Assembly (NCBI GenBank): GCA_963847985.1
Contig: CAWKBS010000008.1
Location: 62,001-126,000, forward strand
Length of the DNA stretch: 64,000 nucleotides
From: JAIBJN01 sp963847985
GTDB taxonomy: Bacteria > Actinomycetota > Thermoleophilia > Gaiellales > Gaiellaceae
Direction of reading: 5' to 3'
The position numbers and the translations under genes are program-made. Under the pieces are notes generated by a model. The model worked only from the letters and a program-made list of their open reading frames with translations, made no database searches and had not been told where the DNA came from. How positions within the stretch are numbered: position 1 is the first letter of the stretch; every line of letters starts with the position of its first letter. This document shows, in pieces, positions 26,139 to 34,497 of the stretch.

Positions 26139-26638
26139 CGACCAGGCTCGAGGACGGCGACATCGCCGTTCGGCCGCTGGCGGAATCCGACGCGCCGGTG
26201 CTGGCCGAGGCGGCGCGGGACCCGCTGGTGCCGTACTACACCTCCGTCCCCGAGGGCTACACGGAGGAGCACGCGCGGGAGTTCATCGCGCGCGGAGGCA
26301 ACAACTTCGCGATCGTCGACGCCGGGACGGACGAGATCCTCGGCGTGGTCGGCTTCCTGCTCATGGATCACCGCCGCGGCCACTTCGGCTACTGGGTCGG
26401 CAAGGACGCGCGGGGGCGGGGCGTGGCGACGCGGGCGCTCCGGCTGCTCGCGTCCTGGGCCGCGGAGGAGCACGACCTCGCCCGCCTCCAGCTGATCGTC
26501 GAGCCCGAGAACCTCGCCTCCATCCGGGTCGCCGAGAAGGCCGGCTTCCGTCGCGAGGCCCGGCTCCGCTCCTACATCGAGCTGCGAGGCGCCCGCCGGG
26601 ATGTCTACATGTACGCGCTGCTTCGCGAGGACAGTTAG
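26135..26638 (+). CDS. GNAT-family N-acetyltransferase (RimJ/RimL-like)
   Basis: A 167-residue acetyltransferase. The GNAT core is clear: IAVRPLAESDAPVLAEAARD, the beta4-alpha3 acetyl-CoA loop VGKDARGRGVATRALRLL and the RimJ-type NLASIRVAEKAGFRREARLR. The GTG start sits in a GTGA overlap with the mutase gene, so translation is coupled. Partner and substrate are unknown; protein N-terminal or small-molecule acetylation are typical of the branch. The gene is followed by a hairpin. Confidence 0.85.
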   Translation: MTTRLEDGDIAVRPLAESDAPVLAEAARDPLVPYYTSVPEGYTEEHAREFIARGGNNFAIVDAGTDEILGVVGFLLMDHRRGHFGYWVGKDARGRGVATRALRLLASWAAEEHDLARLQLIVEPENLASIRVAEKAGFRREARLRSYIELRGARRDVYMYALLREDS

Positions 26639-26648
26639 ACGCGCACGC

Positions 26649-26679
26649 GCGGAGGGGCCGGCCGCTGGCCTCCCTCCGC
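26649..26679 (+). terminator. Stem-loop after GNAT gene
   Basis: GCGGAGGG pairs with CCCTCCGC (8 bp) around a GC-rich inner stem; no T-run. Confidence 0.5.
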
Positions 26680-26746
26680 TGCAACCGTAACGAGGAAAAG
26701 CGCACCCGTGGTGCGCGGAATGTGCCGATTCCGTGCCGAGCCGAAG

Positions 26747-26752
26747 TAAGCT
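26747..26752 (+). promoter_or_regulatory. -10 element of carboxylase beta gene
   Basis: TAAGCT, 7 nt before the ATG at 26760. Confidence 0.4.
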
Positions 26753-26759
26753 CCGCCCC

Positions 26760-28331
26760 ATGGCGAAGGCCGAGGACCTGCAGTCGACCGAGGCGAAGCT
26801 CGCCGCCCTCCAGCGGCTTCGCGACGAGGCGCTCCACTCCGGCGACGAGCGCGCGGTCGCCCGCCAGCGCGAGCGCGGGAAGCTGCTCGCGCGCGAGCGG
26901 CTCGAGAAGCTCCTCGACCCGGGCAGCTTCGTCGAGCTCGACCGCTACGTCCGCCACCGCAACCCGCACTTCGGGATGATGGACAAGCGGCCCTGGGGCG
27001 ACGCCGTCGTCACCGGCTACGGGACGGTCTTCGGCCGCAAGGTCTTCGTCTTCTCGCAGGACTTCACCGTCTTCGGCGGCACGCTCTCCGAGGCCTTCGC
27101 CGAGAAGATCTGCAAGGTCATGGACCTCGCCCTCAAGCTCGGCTGCCCGCTGATCGGCATCAACGACTCGGGCGGCGCGCGCATCCAGGAGGGCGTCGTC
27201 TCGCTCGGCGGCTACGCGGAGATCTTCTGGCGCAACGTCCAGGCCTCCGGCGTGATCCCGCAGATCAGCCTGATCATGGGCCCGTGCGCAGGCGGGGCCG
27301 TCTACTCGCCGGCGATGACCGACTTCGTCCTGATGGTGAAGGAGACCTCCTACATGTTCATCACCGGCCCTGAGGTGGTGAAGACGGTGACGGGCGAGGA
27401 GGTCACCTTCGAGGAGCTCGGCGGCGCGCTCACGCACGCATCCAAGTCGGGCGTGGCCCATTTCGCCGCCGGCGACGAGGAGAGCTGCCTCGAGGACGCG
27501 CGCTACCTGCTCTCGTTCCTCCCCCAGAACAACGTCGACCCGCCGCCGTACTTCGCGCCGGCCGACCCACCGGACCGCGAGGATGCCGAGCTCGACGCGC
27601 TGATCCCCGACGAGCCGACGAAGCCGTACGACATGCGTGACGTGATCGCGCGGGTCGTCGACGACGGTGAGTTCCTGGAGGTGCACCAGCTCTGGGCCGA
27701 GAACATCGTCGTCGGCTTCGCCCGCCTCGGCGGCCATCCGGTCGGGATCGTCGGCAACAACCCGAAGGCCCTCGCGGGCACCCTCGACATCGACTCCTCT
27801 GTGAAGGCCGCGCGCTTCGTCCGCACCTGCGACGCCTTCAACCTCCCGCTGGTCACCTTCGTGGACGTCCCGGGCTTCCTGCCGGGGACGGCACAGGAGT
27901 GGGGCGGGATCATCCGGCACGGCGCCAAGCTCCTGTACGCGTACTCGGAGGCGACCGTGCCGAAGATCGCGCTCATCACCCGCAAGGCCTACGGCGGCGC
28001 CTACGACGTGATGAGCTCCAAGCACATCCGCGCCGACTTCAACTTCGCCTGGCCGACCGCCGAGGTCGCCGTCATGGGGCCCGAGGGCGCGGTGAACATC
28101 GTCTTCCGCAAGGAGCTCGAGGAGGCCGAGGATCCCGAGGCGCGCCGGGCCGAGCTGATCGCCGACTACAAGGCGCAGTTCGCCAACCCCTACACGGCCG
28201 CCGAGCGCGGCTACGTGGACGACGTGATCGAGCCGCGGCGCACGCGCGCGGTCCTCTGCGACGCGGTCGCGACTGCGCTGACCAAGCGCGAGAAGCGCCC
28301 GCCGCGCAAGCACGGCAACATTCCTCTGTAG
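26760..28331 (+). CDS. Acyl-CoA carboxylase beta (carboxyltransferase) subunit
   Basis: Carboxyltransferase half of a biotin-dependent acetyl/propionyl-CoA carboxylase, 523 residues, both crotonase-fold halves complete. Motifs: GCPLIGINDSGGARIQEGV, LIMGPCAGGAVYSPAMTDF (acyl-CoA pocket), then GTLDIDSSVKAARFVRTCD, LVTFVDVPGFLPGTAQEWGG and LITRKAYGGAYDVMSSKH. It transfers CO2 from biotin carried by the subunit at 42824 (likely partner, inference). The neighbouring mutase suggests propionyl-CoA as substrate. The translation start is ATG 26760 with only a weak upstream site. Confidence 0.9.
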   Translation: MAKAEDLQSTEAKLAALQRLRDEALHSGDERAVARQRERGKLLARERLEKLLDPGSFVELDRYVRHRNPHFGMMDKRPWGDAVVTGYGTVFGRKVFVFSQDFTVFGGTLSEAFAEKICKVMDLALKLGCPLIGINDSGGARIQEGVVSLGGYAEIFWRNVQASGVIPQISLIMGPCAGGAVYSPAMTDFVLMVKETSYMFITGPEVVKTVTGEEVTFEELGGALTHASKSGVAHFAAGDEESCLEDARYLLSFLPQNNVDPPPYFAPADPPDREDAELDALIPDEPTKPYDMRDVIARVVDDGEFLEVHQLWAENIVVGFARLGGHPVGIVGNNPKALAGTLDIDSSVKAARFVRTCDAFNLPLVTFVDVPGFLPGTAQEWGGIIRHGAKLLYAYSEATVPKIALITRKAYGGAYDVMSSKHIRADFNFAWPTAEVAVMGPEGAVNIVFRKELEEAEDPEARRAELIADYKAQFANPYTAAERGYVDDVIEPRRTRAVLCDAVATALTKREKRPPRKHGNIPL

Positions 28332-28334
28332 AGC

Positions 28335-28361
28335 TGTCGATTCATGCCTTGCCCATTCGTC
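28335..28361 (+). promoter_or_regulatory. Candidate ECF42-type promoter
   Basis: TGTCGA (28335-28340), 17-bp spacer, CGTC (28358-28361), upstream of the DGPF gene. From memory this resembles the motif reported for ECF42 sigma factors; the sigma gene is next door, so autoregulation is plausible. Confidence 0.45.
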
Positions 28362-28411
28362 GTCTCTACGGAAGCGGCGAACGGCGCCGCGGACGACGAG
28401 AGGAGAGAGTC

Positions 28412-28807
28412 ATGAGGTACCTGTTGAGCCTGTGGGGTGACGAGTCCCAGTACGCCGGGCGGACTCCGGAGCAGATCCAAGAGAGCATGAAGCACTGGGA
28501 CGCGTACACGGTCGAGACCAAGGACGCCGGCGCGTTCGTCGGCGGCGAGGGCCTCCAGCCCACGGCGACCGCCACCACGATCCAGATCGAGCCCAGCGGC
28601 GACCACATCGTCACCGACGGCCCGTTCGCCGAGACGAAGGAGCAGCTTGGCGGCTTCTATCTCCTCGAGTGCGAGAATCTCGACGAGGCGATTGCCTGGG
28701 CGAAGAAGATCCCGATGCCGGCCGGCAAGGTCGAGGTGCGGCCCGTGATGGACTACGAGGCCGCGGGCTCGGTCGAGCACGCGCAGGAAGCGGGAGCGCG
28801 GCGGTAG
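28412..28807 (+). CDS. YCII/DGPF-domain protein
   Basis: A 131-residue ferredoxin-like-fold protein of the YCII family. The family-naming sequence DGPFAETKEQLGGFYLLE is at about 70-87, followed by AIAWAKKIPMPAGKVEVRP. DGPF proteins are the standard genomic partners of ECF42 sigma factors, and the sigma gene follows directly. The biochemical role is unknown. ATG 28412 has AGGAGAGAG just upstream. Confidence 0.9.
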   Translation: MRYLLSLWGDESQYAGRTPEQIQESMKHWDAYTVETKDAGAFVGGEGLQPTATATTIQIEPSGDHIVTDGPFAETKEQLGGFYLLECENLDEAIAWAKKIPMPAGKVEVRPVMDYEAAGSVEHAQEAGARR

Positions 28808-30054
28808 GCGCTCCGGAGACGTCCGTCGACCGCCTGTTCCGCGAGGAGTCGGGGCGGGCGGTCGCGGCGCTCATCCGCGTGCTCGGGGACTTCGACCTCG
28901 CCGAGGAGGCGGTACAGGACGCCTTCGTCGTCGCGCTGGAGGTCTGGCCGAGCCGCGGCCTGCCGCGCAACCCGGCCGCGTGGATCATCACCACTGCGCG
29001 GAACAAGGCGATCGACCGCCTCCGCCGCACGCGCCGGCTCGAGGACAAGGTGCAGGAGCTCGAGGCACTGGTGCCGCCGTACGAGGAGGACGAGGTGGAC
29101 GAGGTGGACGACAGCACCATCCCGGACGAACGGCTGAGGCTGATCTTCACCTGCTGCCACCCGGCGCTCGCGCCCGAGGCGCGGGTCGCGCTGACGCTCC
29201 GCACGCTGGGCGGCCTGAGCACCCCCGAGATCGCGCGCGCCTTCCTCACGTCGGAGCCGGCGATGCAGCAGCGGCTCGTGCGGGCGAAGCGGAAGATCCG
29301 CGACGCGCGCATCCCGTACGTCGTCCCGCCCGACCACGAGCTGCCCGACCGCCTGGGGTCGGTGCTCGCGGCGCTCTACCTGGTCTTCAACGAGGGCTAC
29401 GCGGCGACCGAGGGCGAGGCGCTCGTGCGGCGCGAGCTCTGCGCCGAGGCGATCCGGCTGACCCGTGTTCTCCGGACGCTCATGCCGGACGAGCCGGAGG
29501 TGGCCGGACTGCTCGCGCTCATGCTCCTCCAGGACTCTCGGCGCGACGCCCGCACGGGCCCGGACGGCGAGCTCGTGCTCCTCGACGCGCAGGACCGGCG
29601 GTTGTGGCACCGGGAGCAGATCGCCGAGGGCCTCGGGCTCGTCGGGCGCCTCCGTCCCGGGCCGTATGCGCTGCAGGCGGCCATCGCCGCCGAGCACGCG
29701 CGGGCGCCGACCCCGGAAGCCACCGATTGGACGCGGATCGCCGCTCTCTACGACGTCCTCGCCCGCGTGGCGCCGGGCCCTGTGGTGGAGCTGAACCGGG
29801 CCGCCGCAGTGGCGATGGCCGAGGGCGAGGAGCGGGGCCTCGAGCTCATGTCCGGGCTCGACAGCGAGCTCGCCGGCTACCACCTCCTGCACTCCGCTCG
29901 CGCCGACCTCCTGCGCCGGCTCGGCCGGCACGAGGAGGCCGCAGCGGCCTACGCCAGGGCGCTCGAGCTCGCGCGCCAGCCGGCCCAGCGGGCGTTCCTC
30001 GAGCGCCGCCTCCGCGAGCTCGACGTCACTCCGCCCACCACTCGAGATCCCTGA
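28669..30054 (+). CDS. ECF42-group RNA polymerase sigma factor with TPR-like extension
   Basis: Extracytoplasmic-function sigma factor. Sigma region 2 begins SVDRLFREESGRAVAALIRV and DLAEEAVQDAFVVAL; region 4 is DERLRLIFTCCHPAL through EIARAFLTSEPAMQQRLVRAKRKI. A long C-terminal extension (EGYAATEGEALVRRELCAEA onward, ending in TPR-like helices) is diagnostic of ECF42. The conserved protein begins near 28813, but no ATG, GTG or TTG lies there; GTA occupies the expected start (28804). The listed GTG at 28669 is the nearest upstream start in frame and overlaps the DGPF gene by 139 bp, so the true start is unresolved. The 3' end overlaps the convergent propeller gene by 29 bp. Confidence 0.8.
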   Translation: MRESRRGDCLGEEDPDAGRQGRGAARDGLRGRGLGRARAGSGSAAVGAPETSVDRLFREESGRAVAALIRVLGDFDLAEEAVQDAFVVALEVWPSRGLPRNPAAWIITTARNKAIDRLRRTRRLEDKVQELEALVPPYEEDEVDEVDDSTIPDERLRLIFTCCHPALAPEARVALTLRTLGGLSTPEIARAFLTSEPAMQQRLVRAKRKIRDARIPYVVPPDHELPDRLGSVLAALYLVFNEGYAATEGEALVRRELCAEAIRLTRVLRTLMPDEPEVAGLLALMLLQDSRRDARTGPDGELVLLDAQDRRLWHREQIAEGLGLVGRLRPGPYALQAAIAAEHARAPTPEATDWTRIAALYDVLARVAPGPVVELNRAAAVAMAEGEERGLELMSGLDSELAGYHLLHSARADLLRRLGRHEEAAAAYARALELARQPAQRAFLERRLRELDVTPPTTRDP

Positions 30055-31807
30055 CCTCGAGCGGGACCGTCACCACCTCGCCCGAGAGCGGGGCCACGAA
30101 GATCACCTCGCGCGGCGTCGACACCGCCGCGACGATCTCGCCGGGCGCCCAGGTGACGTCGCGCCCGTTCGTGAAGGTGAGCGCTCGGCGCCCGCCGCTG
30201 TCGAAGAACACGACTCCGCGGTCCGAGCTCACGGCAGCCATGCCGGTGGAGCTGACGCGGAGCCCGCTTGCCGACGGCGCGCCGAACCACGGAGAGGCCA
30301 CCAGCGCGTCCGCGGTCATGAGCGCGACCGTCGCCGTGTCACCCGTGCGAACGACCGCCCAGAAGCGATCGTCGTCCACCCAGGCCACCTCCTCGAGGGC
30401 GCTCGGCCGGCCGAAGATTCGCTCGAGATCGGCGGCGGACACGAGCAGCTCGCTCCGCCCCTCGGGGCGGCCGAGGAAGAGCTCGCCGCCGGCCACGTAC
30501 GTCGCCCGGCCGCCGGGCGCCCAGGCGAACGCGCAGTCCTCGAGGTCGCCGCAGGTGCCGAGCTCTCCGCCGCCGATCTGGGGCACGTCGCTCTCCTGCA
30601 CGACGATTCCGCCGTCGTCCACAGCGAACCGGCAGGGGCTCTCGAGCCCCGCGGGCGTCTCAGCCCAGGCCAGCGAGGGAATCTCGACCGCGCGCAGCCT
30701 GCAGCCGGCGTCGCTCGTCTGCGTGACGAACACCCGACCGCCCATGCCCGCCGCCGCGAGCCAGTCGGCCGCCTCGCCGGCGCCCTGCCGGGCGACCGGG
30801 GCCTGATCGAGCCCGCCGCGCCAGTCCAGGTCGTTGGCATCCAGGTCGAGCTCGAGCTCGGGTGGCCCGGGCGCGCCGGGCTGGAAGACGAGCACGCCGG
30901 TGTCGGTGGCGACCGCCGCCCAACGGTCGTCCGGCGACCAGGCGATGGCCCGGTAGCCGGTGAGAGCGGGCGTTTCGATCTCGGCACCGGACGAATCGAG
31001 GACCACCAGCCCGCCGGCACCGGTTCTCGCGGCAACGTAGTTGCCCTGTGGGCTGACCCGGAGGTCCGAGAGCGCCTCCTGCTCCCAGGCGCTGAAGGAC
31101 GCCAGACGGTCGTCCTCGTAGACCGCGAGCAGGTCCGACGAAGGCGCTCCGCCGACCTGCGTCGAAAAGATCGCCGCGAGCCTTCCGTCGTCCAACCAGG
31201 CCGTCTCGCGCGGCACGACTGCTTGAAGAGTGTCCTCGAACGGCATCGCTTCACGAACTGACCGCACGAGCTCTCGCTGCGACAGGATGACGTTGCCGCT
31301 GGACCACACCCGCAACGCCCCGTCCGCGAAGTACGTCAGCGTCCCGGCGGGCGTCCACGCCGGCGCCGTGCCCGCGAACGGCTCGCCCTCCGGGCCGCCG
31401 TTCGTGGAAACCTGGATCGATCCGTCCCGCGCCTGGAAGACACGGCCGATGAGGGGGTCCGAGCGCGGGTCCCAGCCGGAGCCGGCGCCCGACACCCGCC
31501 GTCCGTCGGGCGAGAGCACGAAGCGGCATTCGTCCCAGTTGGGCGCGTCGACCGCCGCCGGTCCCGGCAACTCGACTGCTTGGAGCTCGCAGCTTCCGTC
31601 CGTGTAGTAGAGCGTGCCGTCGAGCTGGTCGGCGAGCGGCGGCTCCTCCTCCACCGGCTCGTCGGCGGACGTCGTGGGCGGCAGTGGTTCCGGCGCGGTC
31701 TCGGCGGACGGCTGCGGCGAGCCTTCGCCCCGCAGCGCGTCGAAACCCGCGGCGATTGCGATCGCCGCGACCACGAGCACGACGAGCCCCGTTCCTCCTC
31801 GCCGCAT
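30026..31807 (-). CDS. Membrane-anchored beta-propeller-like protein
   Basis: A 593-residue protein with an N-terminal signal anchor (GLVVLVVAAIAIAAGFDAL), an acidic Pro-rich linker (~30-60) and a long all-beta region. Repeated blades are visible, e.g. FVLSPDGRRVSG, LRVSPQGNYVAART, IAWSPDDRWAAVATDTGVLV and VTWAPGEIVAAV, as in WD40/TolB-like propellers. Likely an extracytoplasmic sensor or scaffold; function unknown. TATCCT ends 6 nt before ATG 31807, suggesting its own leaderless promoter even though it follows the DUF5317 gene by 20 bp. Confidence 0.7.
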   Translation of the reverse strand: MRRGGTGLVVLVVAAIAIAAGFDALRGEGSPQPSAETAPEPLPPTTSADEPVEEEPPLADQLDGTLYYTDGSCELQAVELPGPAAVDAPNWDECRFVLSPDGRRVSGAGSGWDPRSDPLIGRVFQARDGSIQVSTNGGPEGEPFAGTAPAWTPAGTLTYFADGALRVWSSGNVILSQRELVRSVREAMPFEDTLQAVVPRETAWLDDGRLAAIFSTQVGGAPSSDLLAVYEDDRLASFSAWEQEALSDLRVSPQGNYVAARTGAGGLVVLDSSGAEIETPALTGYRAIAWSPDDRWAAVATDTGVLVFQPGAPGPPELELDLDANDLDWRGGLDQAPVARQGAGEAADWLAAAGMGGRVFVTQTSDAGCRLRAVEIPSLAWAETPAGLESPCRFAVDDGGIVVQESDVPQIGGGELGTCGDLEDCAFAWAPGGRATYVAGGELFLGRPEGRSELLVSAADLERIFGRPSALEEVAWVDDDRFWAVVRTGDTATVALMTADALVASPWFGAPSASGLRVSSTGMAAVSSDRGVVFFDSGGRRALTFTNGRDVTWAPGEIVAAVSTPREVIFVAPLSGEVVTVPLEVRDLEWWAE

Positions 31808-31813
31808 ACGACG

Positions 31814-31819
31814 AGGATA
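31814..31819 (-). promoter_or_regulatory. -10 element of propeller gene
   Basis: TATCCT, 6 nt before the ATG at 31807. Confidence 0.45.
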
Positions 31820-31827
31820 CGCCGCTC

Positions 31828-32382
31828 CTAGCCGGAGGGCTGCAGGCGGCGCAGCGGCAGGCGTGCGCCGGTTGCCGCGAAGACGAGCACGAAGGCCCCG
31901 ACGGCGATGACGACGTCGCCGACGGAGAAGACGTTCGTGAGCGGCACCCACTCGGGCGCCGCGAAGCGGTCGACGAGCCAGGGGACGTTCGGGCTGGCCG
32001 CGGCCACGCTGTTGTGCATGACGTCGAAGTCGAGCCCGGCCCCTGCCATCGCCTCCGGCGTCGCCGGCATGCGGCCGCCGTTCGAGAGGATGGCGACGAG
32101 GTTGAGCGCCATCCCGAGGGCGACGATCTGCGCCCCGACGATGCGTCGGTTGAGCACCGCGGCCACCAGGAGGCAGCCGTAGGAGACGAGCCAGAGCGCC
32201 TTGGCGGCGTCCTCGCCGGTCGTCCAGGGGAGGAAGGCGAAGGGGAACGCCACCACCTGGATCCCGAACGCGAAGAAGAAGAGCCAGACCGCGCGCAGCC
32301 GCAGCTGGGCGATGCGGCTCACCCGTCCGCCGCAGAGAAGCGCCAGGGCGAGCGCGAGCACGATGGGGAGGAGTTGGGCCAT
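31828..32382 (-). CDS. DUF5317-family membrane protein
   Basis: A 184-residue integral membrane protein with four or five helices. Family features: start MAQLLPIVLALALALL, the polar loop ILSNGGRMPATPEAM and the C-terminal half PLTNVFSVGDVVIAVGAFV. The activity is unknown. It lies 13 bp after the first GGDEF/HD-GYP gene on the same strand, so it is probably the last or next-to-last gene of the c-di-GMP operon. Confidence 0.75.
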   Translation of the reverse strand: MAQLLPIVLALALALLCGGRVSRIAQLRLRAVWLFFFAFGIQVVAFPFAFLPWTTGEDAAKALWLVSYGCLLVAAVLNRRIVGAQIVALGMALNLVAILSNGGRMPATPEAMAGAGLDFDVMHNSVAAASPNVPWLVDRFAAPEWVPLTNVFSVGDVVIAVGAFVLVFAATGARLPLRRLQPSG

Positions 32383-32395
32383 CAGATGGGCATCT

Positions 32396-34222
32396 CTAAG
32401 CCGAGTCCGCCACCGCGTGAAGGTGTGTGCCGGCCTGCTCGAGGCCGCGCACGACGCAGCGCTCGAGCGCGCTCACGATCGCCGGGTCGAACTGTGTCCC
32501 GGCGCGCCGGCGGATCTCCGCCAGCGCCTGCGTGGCCGTGCTGGCCGTCCTGTACGTCCGGTCCGAGGTCATCGCGTCGTAGGCGTCTGCGACGAGGATG
32601 ACGCGCGAGCCGAGGGGGATCTCCTCGCCCGCGAGGCCGTTCGGGTAGCCGGAGCCGTCCCAGTGCTCGTGGTGGTGCAGCACCCAGGAGTCCACCGGCT
32701 CGATGCCGAGCCCCTCGAGCAGCGAGTGCCCGAACTGGACGTGGGAGCGGACGAGCCGACGCTCGTCGGGCTCGAGGCAGCCGGGCTTTCTGAGCAGCGT
32801 GTCGGGGATGGCGATCTTGCCGAGGTCGTGGAGCAGGCCGGCCAGCTTGAGCTGCTCGGTCGTCTCGTCGTCGAGCTCGAGCTCCCGCGCCATCGCCCCG
32901 ACGAGCTGCGCCACGGCCTGTGAGTGCTCGCCCGTGTACGTGTCCTTCGAGTCGACGATGCGAATGAGGTTCTCCGCGGCGCGGAGCCGCGCCTGGCGCT
33001 CGGCGATCTCGGCGAGCTCGTTCGGCGAGTAGATGCGCACCACCGAGGGGCTGTAGACGCACGACCGGTTCTTGCCGTGACGCTTGGCCCAGTAGAGCGC
33101 GCCGTCGGCGACCTGCTGAAGCTCGTCGGCGTTCGTGGCGTAGCCGGGGAACGAGGCGATCCCGACCGTGATCGTGACCGGCTGGTGGTGCGCGAACTCG
33201 GCCTCGGCGATCCGATCGTGGAGGTCCTCGACGAAGCGGTAGGCGTCCTCCTCGTTCTGTTCGAGCACGAGCGCGAACTCGTCGCCGCCGAAGCGGAAGG
33301 CCTCGACCTGGCCGCCCTCGACGAACAGGCGCGACAGCTGGAGGAGGATCTGATCGCCGACGGGATGCCCGTAGCGGTCGTTGCAGCCCTTGAACTCGTC
33401 GACGTCTACGAGGCAGAGAGACACCTCGCCGCCCGACTCCTCCGCCCGCTCGAGCGCCTCGCGCAAGCGGCTCTGGTAGGAGCGGTGATTGCCGAGGCCG
33501 GTGAGGCTGTCCGTGAGCGCGTCTCGCGTCGCCACCCGGGTGGTGAGAGCGGTTCGCTGGTAGAGCGTCAGCGTGAAGAGGGGGCCCGCCAGGAGCACGA
33601 GGAGCCGCGGGTCGGTCGTCCAGAGCGACGCGGCCAGCGCGGCCAGGAAGGCCATGATCACGAACGCCGGGCCGGAATGGCCGAGGTTCTCGCGCGTGAG
33701 CGGCAGGAACCGTTGGCCCGAGAGGATGGCGAGCGCGCCGCAGACGAGCACGACGTTCACGATCACGTACGCGGCGCCGCCGGCGAAGGCGAAGAAGGTG
33801 ATCATGCCGAGCCCGGTCGAGTCGCCGAGGAGGAAGACCGGCACGGCGGACGAGAACGCGGCCAGGCCGTAGACCGCCGCGTTGAACAACGAGCGCATGA
33901 ACGGCCGGCGCTCGACCATCTGCGAGAGCAGCACGCCGAGGATCGCGCTGAGAACGGCGTACTCCCAGCCGAACAGGATCTGGCTCGAGACGACGAAGAC
34001 GAACGCGAGCGAGACGACGCGCTCGTTCTCGACGTCGAGGGGGACGGGCTTCATGTCCGCGAGGAGCGCGAGCCCGAAGAAGAGGATCACCCCGACGCCT
34101 GTCGAGGCGTCGGGGGGATCCAGCGCTACCCCCACCACGGCCCCGACCGCCACGGGCAGACCGACGCCGAGAACGGCGGCGATGTACCAGTAGAGCCGGG
34201 ATGGATATCCGTGAGAGTTCAT
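32396..34222 (-). CDS. Membrane GGDEF + HD-GYP bifunctional c-di-GMP protein (copy 1)
   Basis: A 608-residue protein with an N-terminal membrane module (about eight helices, residues 10-225), a GGDEF domain (~240-400: LTDSLTGLGNHRSYQ, VDVDEFKGCNDRYGH, FRFGGDEFAL) and an HD-GYP domain (~430-600: DTYTGEHSQAVAQ, GLLHDLGKIAIPD, HHHEHWDGSGYPNGL). Both active-site motifs are intact, so it may both make and hydrolyse c-di-GMP. No RxxD inhibitory site precedes GGDEF. ATG 34222 is chosen since the upstream codons belong to a noncoding gap. A 32-residue membrane peptide gene lies 43 bp upstream. Confidence 0.9.
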   Translation of the reverse strand: MNSHGYPSRLYWYIAAVLGVGLPVAVGAVVGVALDPPDASTGVGVILFFGLALLADMKPVPLDVENERVVSLAFVFVVSSQILFGWEYAVLSAILGVLLSQMVERRPFMRSLFNAAVYGLAAFSSAVPVFLLGDSTGLGMITFFAFAGGAAYVIVNVVLVCGALAILSGQRFLPLTRENLGHSGPAFVIMAFLAALAASLWTTDPRLLVLLAGPLFTLTLYQRTALTTRVATRDALTDSLTGLGNHRSYQSRLREALERAEESGGEVSLCLVDVDEFKGCNDRYGHPVGDQILLQLSRLFVEGGQVEAFRFGGDEFALVLEQNEEDAYRFVEDLHDRIAEAEFAHHQPVTITVGIASFPGYATNADELQQVADGALYWAKRHGKNRSCVYSPSVVRIYSPNELAEIAERQARLRAAENLIRIVDSKDTYTGEHSQAVAQLVGAMARELELDDETTEQLKLAGLLHDLGKIAIPDTLLRKPGCLEPDERRLVRSHVQFGHSLLEGLGIEPVDSWVLHHHEHWDGSGYPNGLAGEEIPLGSRVILVADAYDAMTSDRTYRTASTATQALAEIRRRAGTQFDPAIVSALERCVVRGLEQAGTHLHAVADSA

Positions 34223-34265
34223 GCTCAGGGAGAACGTGGTGGGTCGGTGGAAGTGGGCCGCCGGC

Positions 34266-34364
34266 CTAGTACCAGCGGAACCCGGCGCCGGCTGCAACGG
34301 CGTATGCCGCAACAGCGCCGACGACGAGCATGGCCCGAACGTAGTGATGCTTCCATCGAATCAC
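34266..34364 (-). CDS. 32-residue single-TM micro-protein preceding GGDEF/HD-GYP copy 1
   Basis: A small gene with GTG at 34364 and TAG at 34266. The site AAGGAGGTGA, complementary to the 16S 3' end, lies 6-7 nt upstream, the best ribosome site in the window. The peptide starts V-I-R-W-K-H-H-Y, has one hydrophobic helix (AMLVVGAVAAYAVAAGAG) and ends F-R-W-Y. The design (aromatic-Lys N-terminus, one TM helix, aromatic end) repeats in the peptide before copy 2 at 36370. Likely inner-membrane; may modulate the adjacent membrane c-di-GMP enzyme (inference). Confidence 0.75.
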   Translation of the reverse strand: MIRWKHHYVRAMLVVGAVAAYAVAAGAGFRWY

Positions 34365-34497
34365 GCGCGCTCACCTCCTTCCGCTGGGAGACGTGGCCAC
34401 AGGAACGCGCGCGGCCGTTGTGCAGCAGGAAACGGCTCTGGAAGCGGCCTGCTACAGCCTCAACCGAGGGATCAAGCGGGTTAGGGCCGTTTCGGGG
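34365..34497 (-). other. Leader region between GGDEF copy 2 and micro-protein 1
   Basis: 133 bp with no gene. On the minus strand it has ATCCCTCGG (34464-34472), also found before micro-protein 2, and an 8-bp stem GTAGCAGG/CCTGCTGC. Possible structured leader; no known riboswitch is recognised. Confidence 0.4.
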
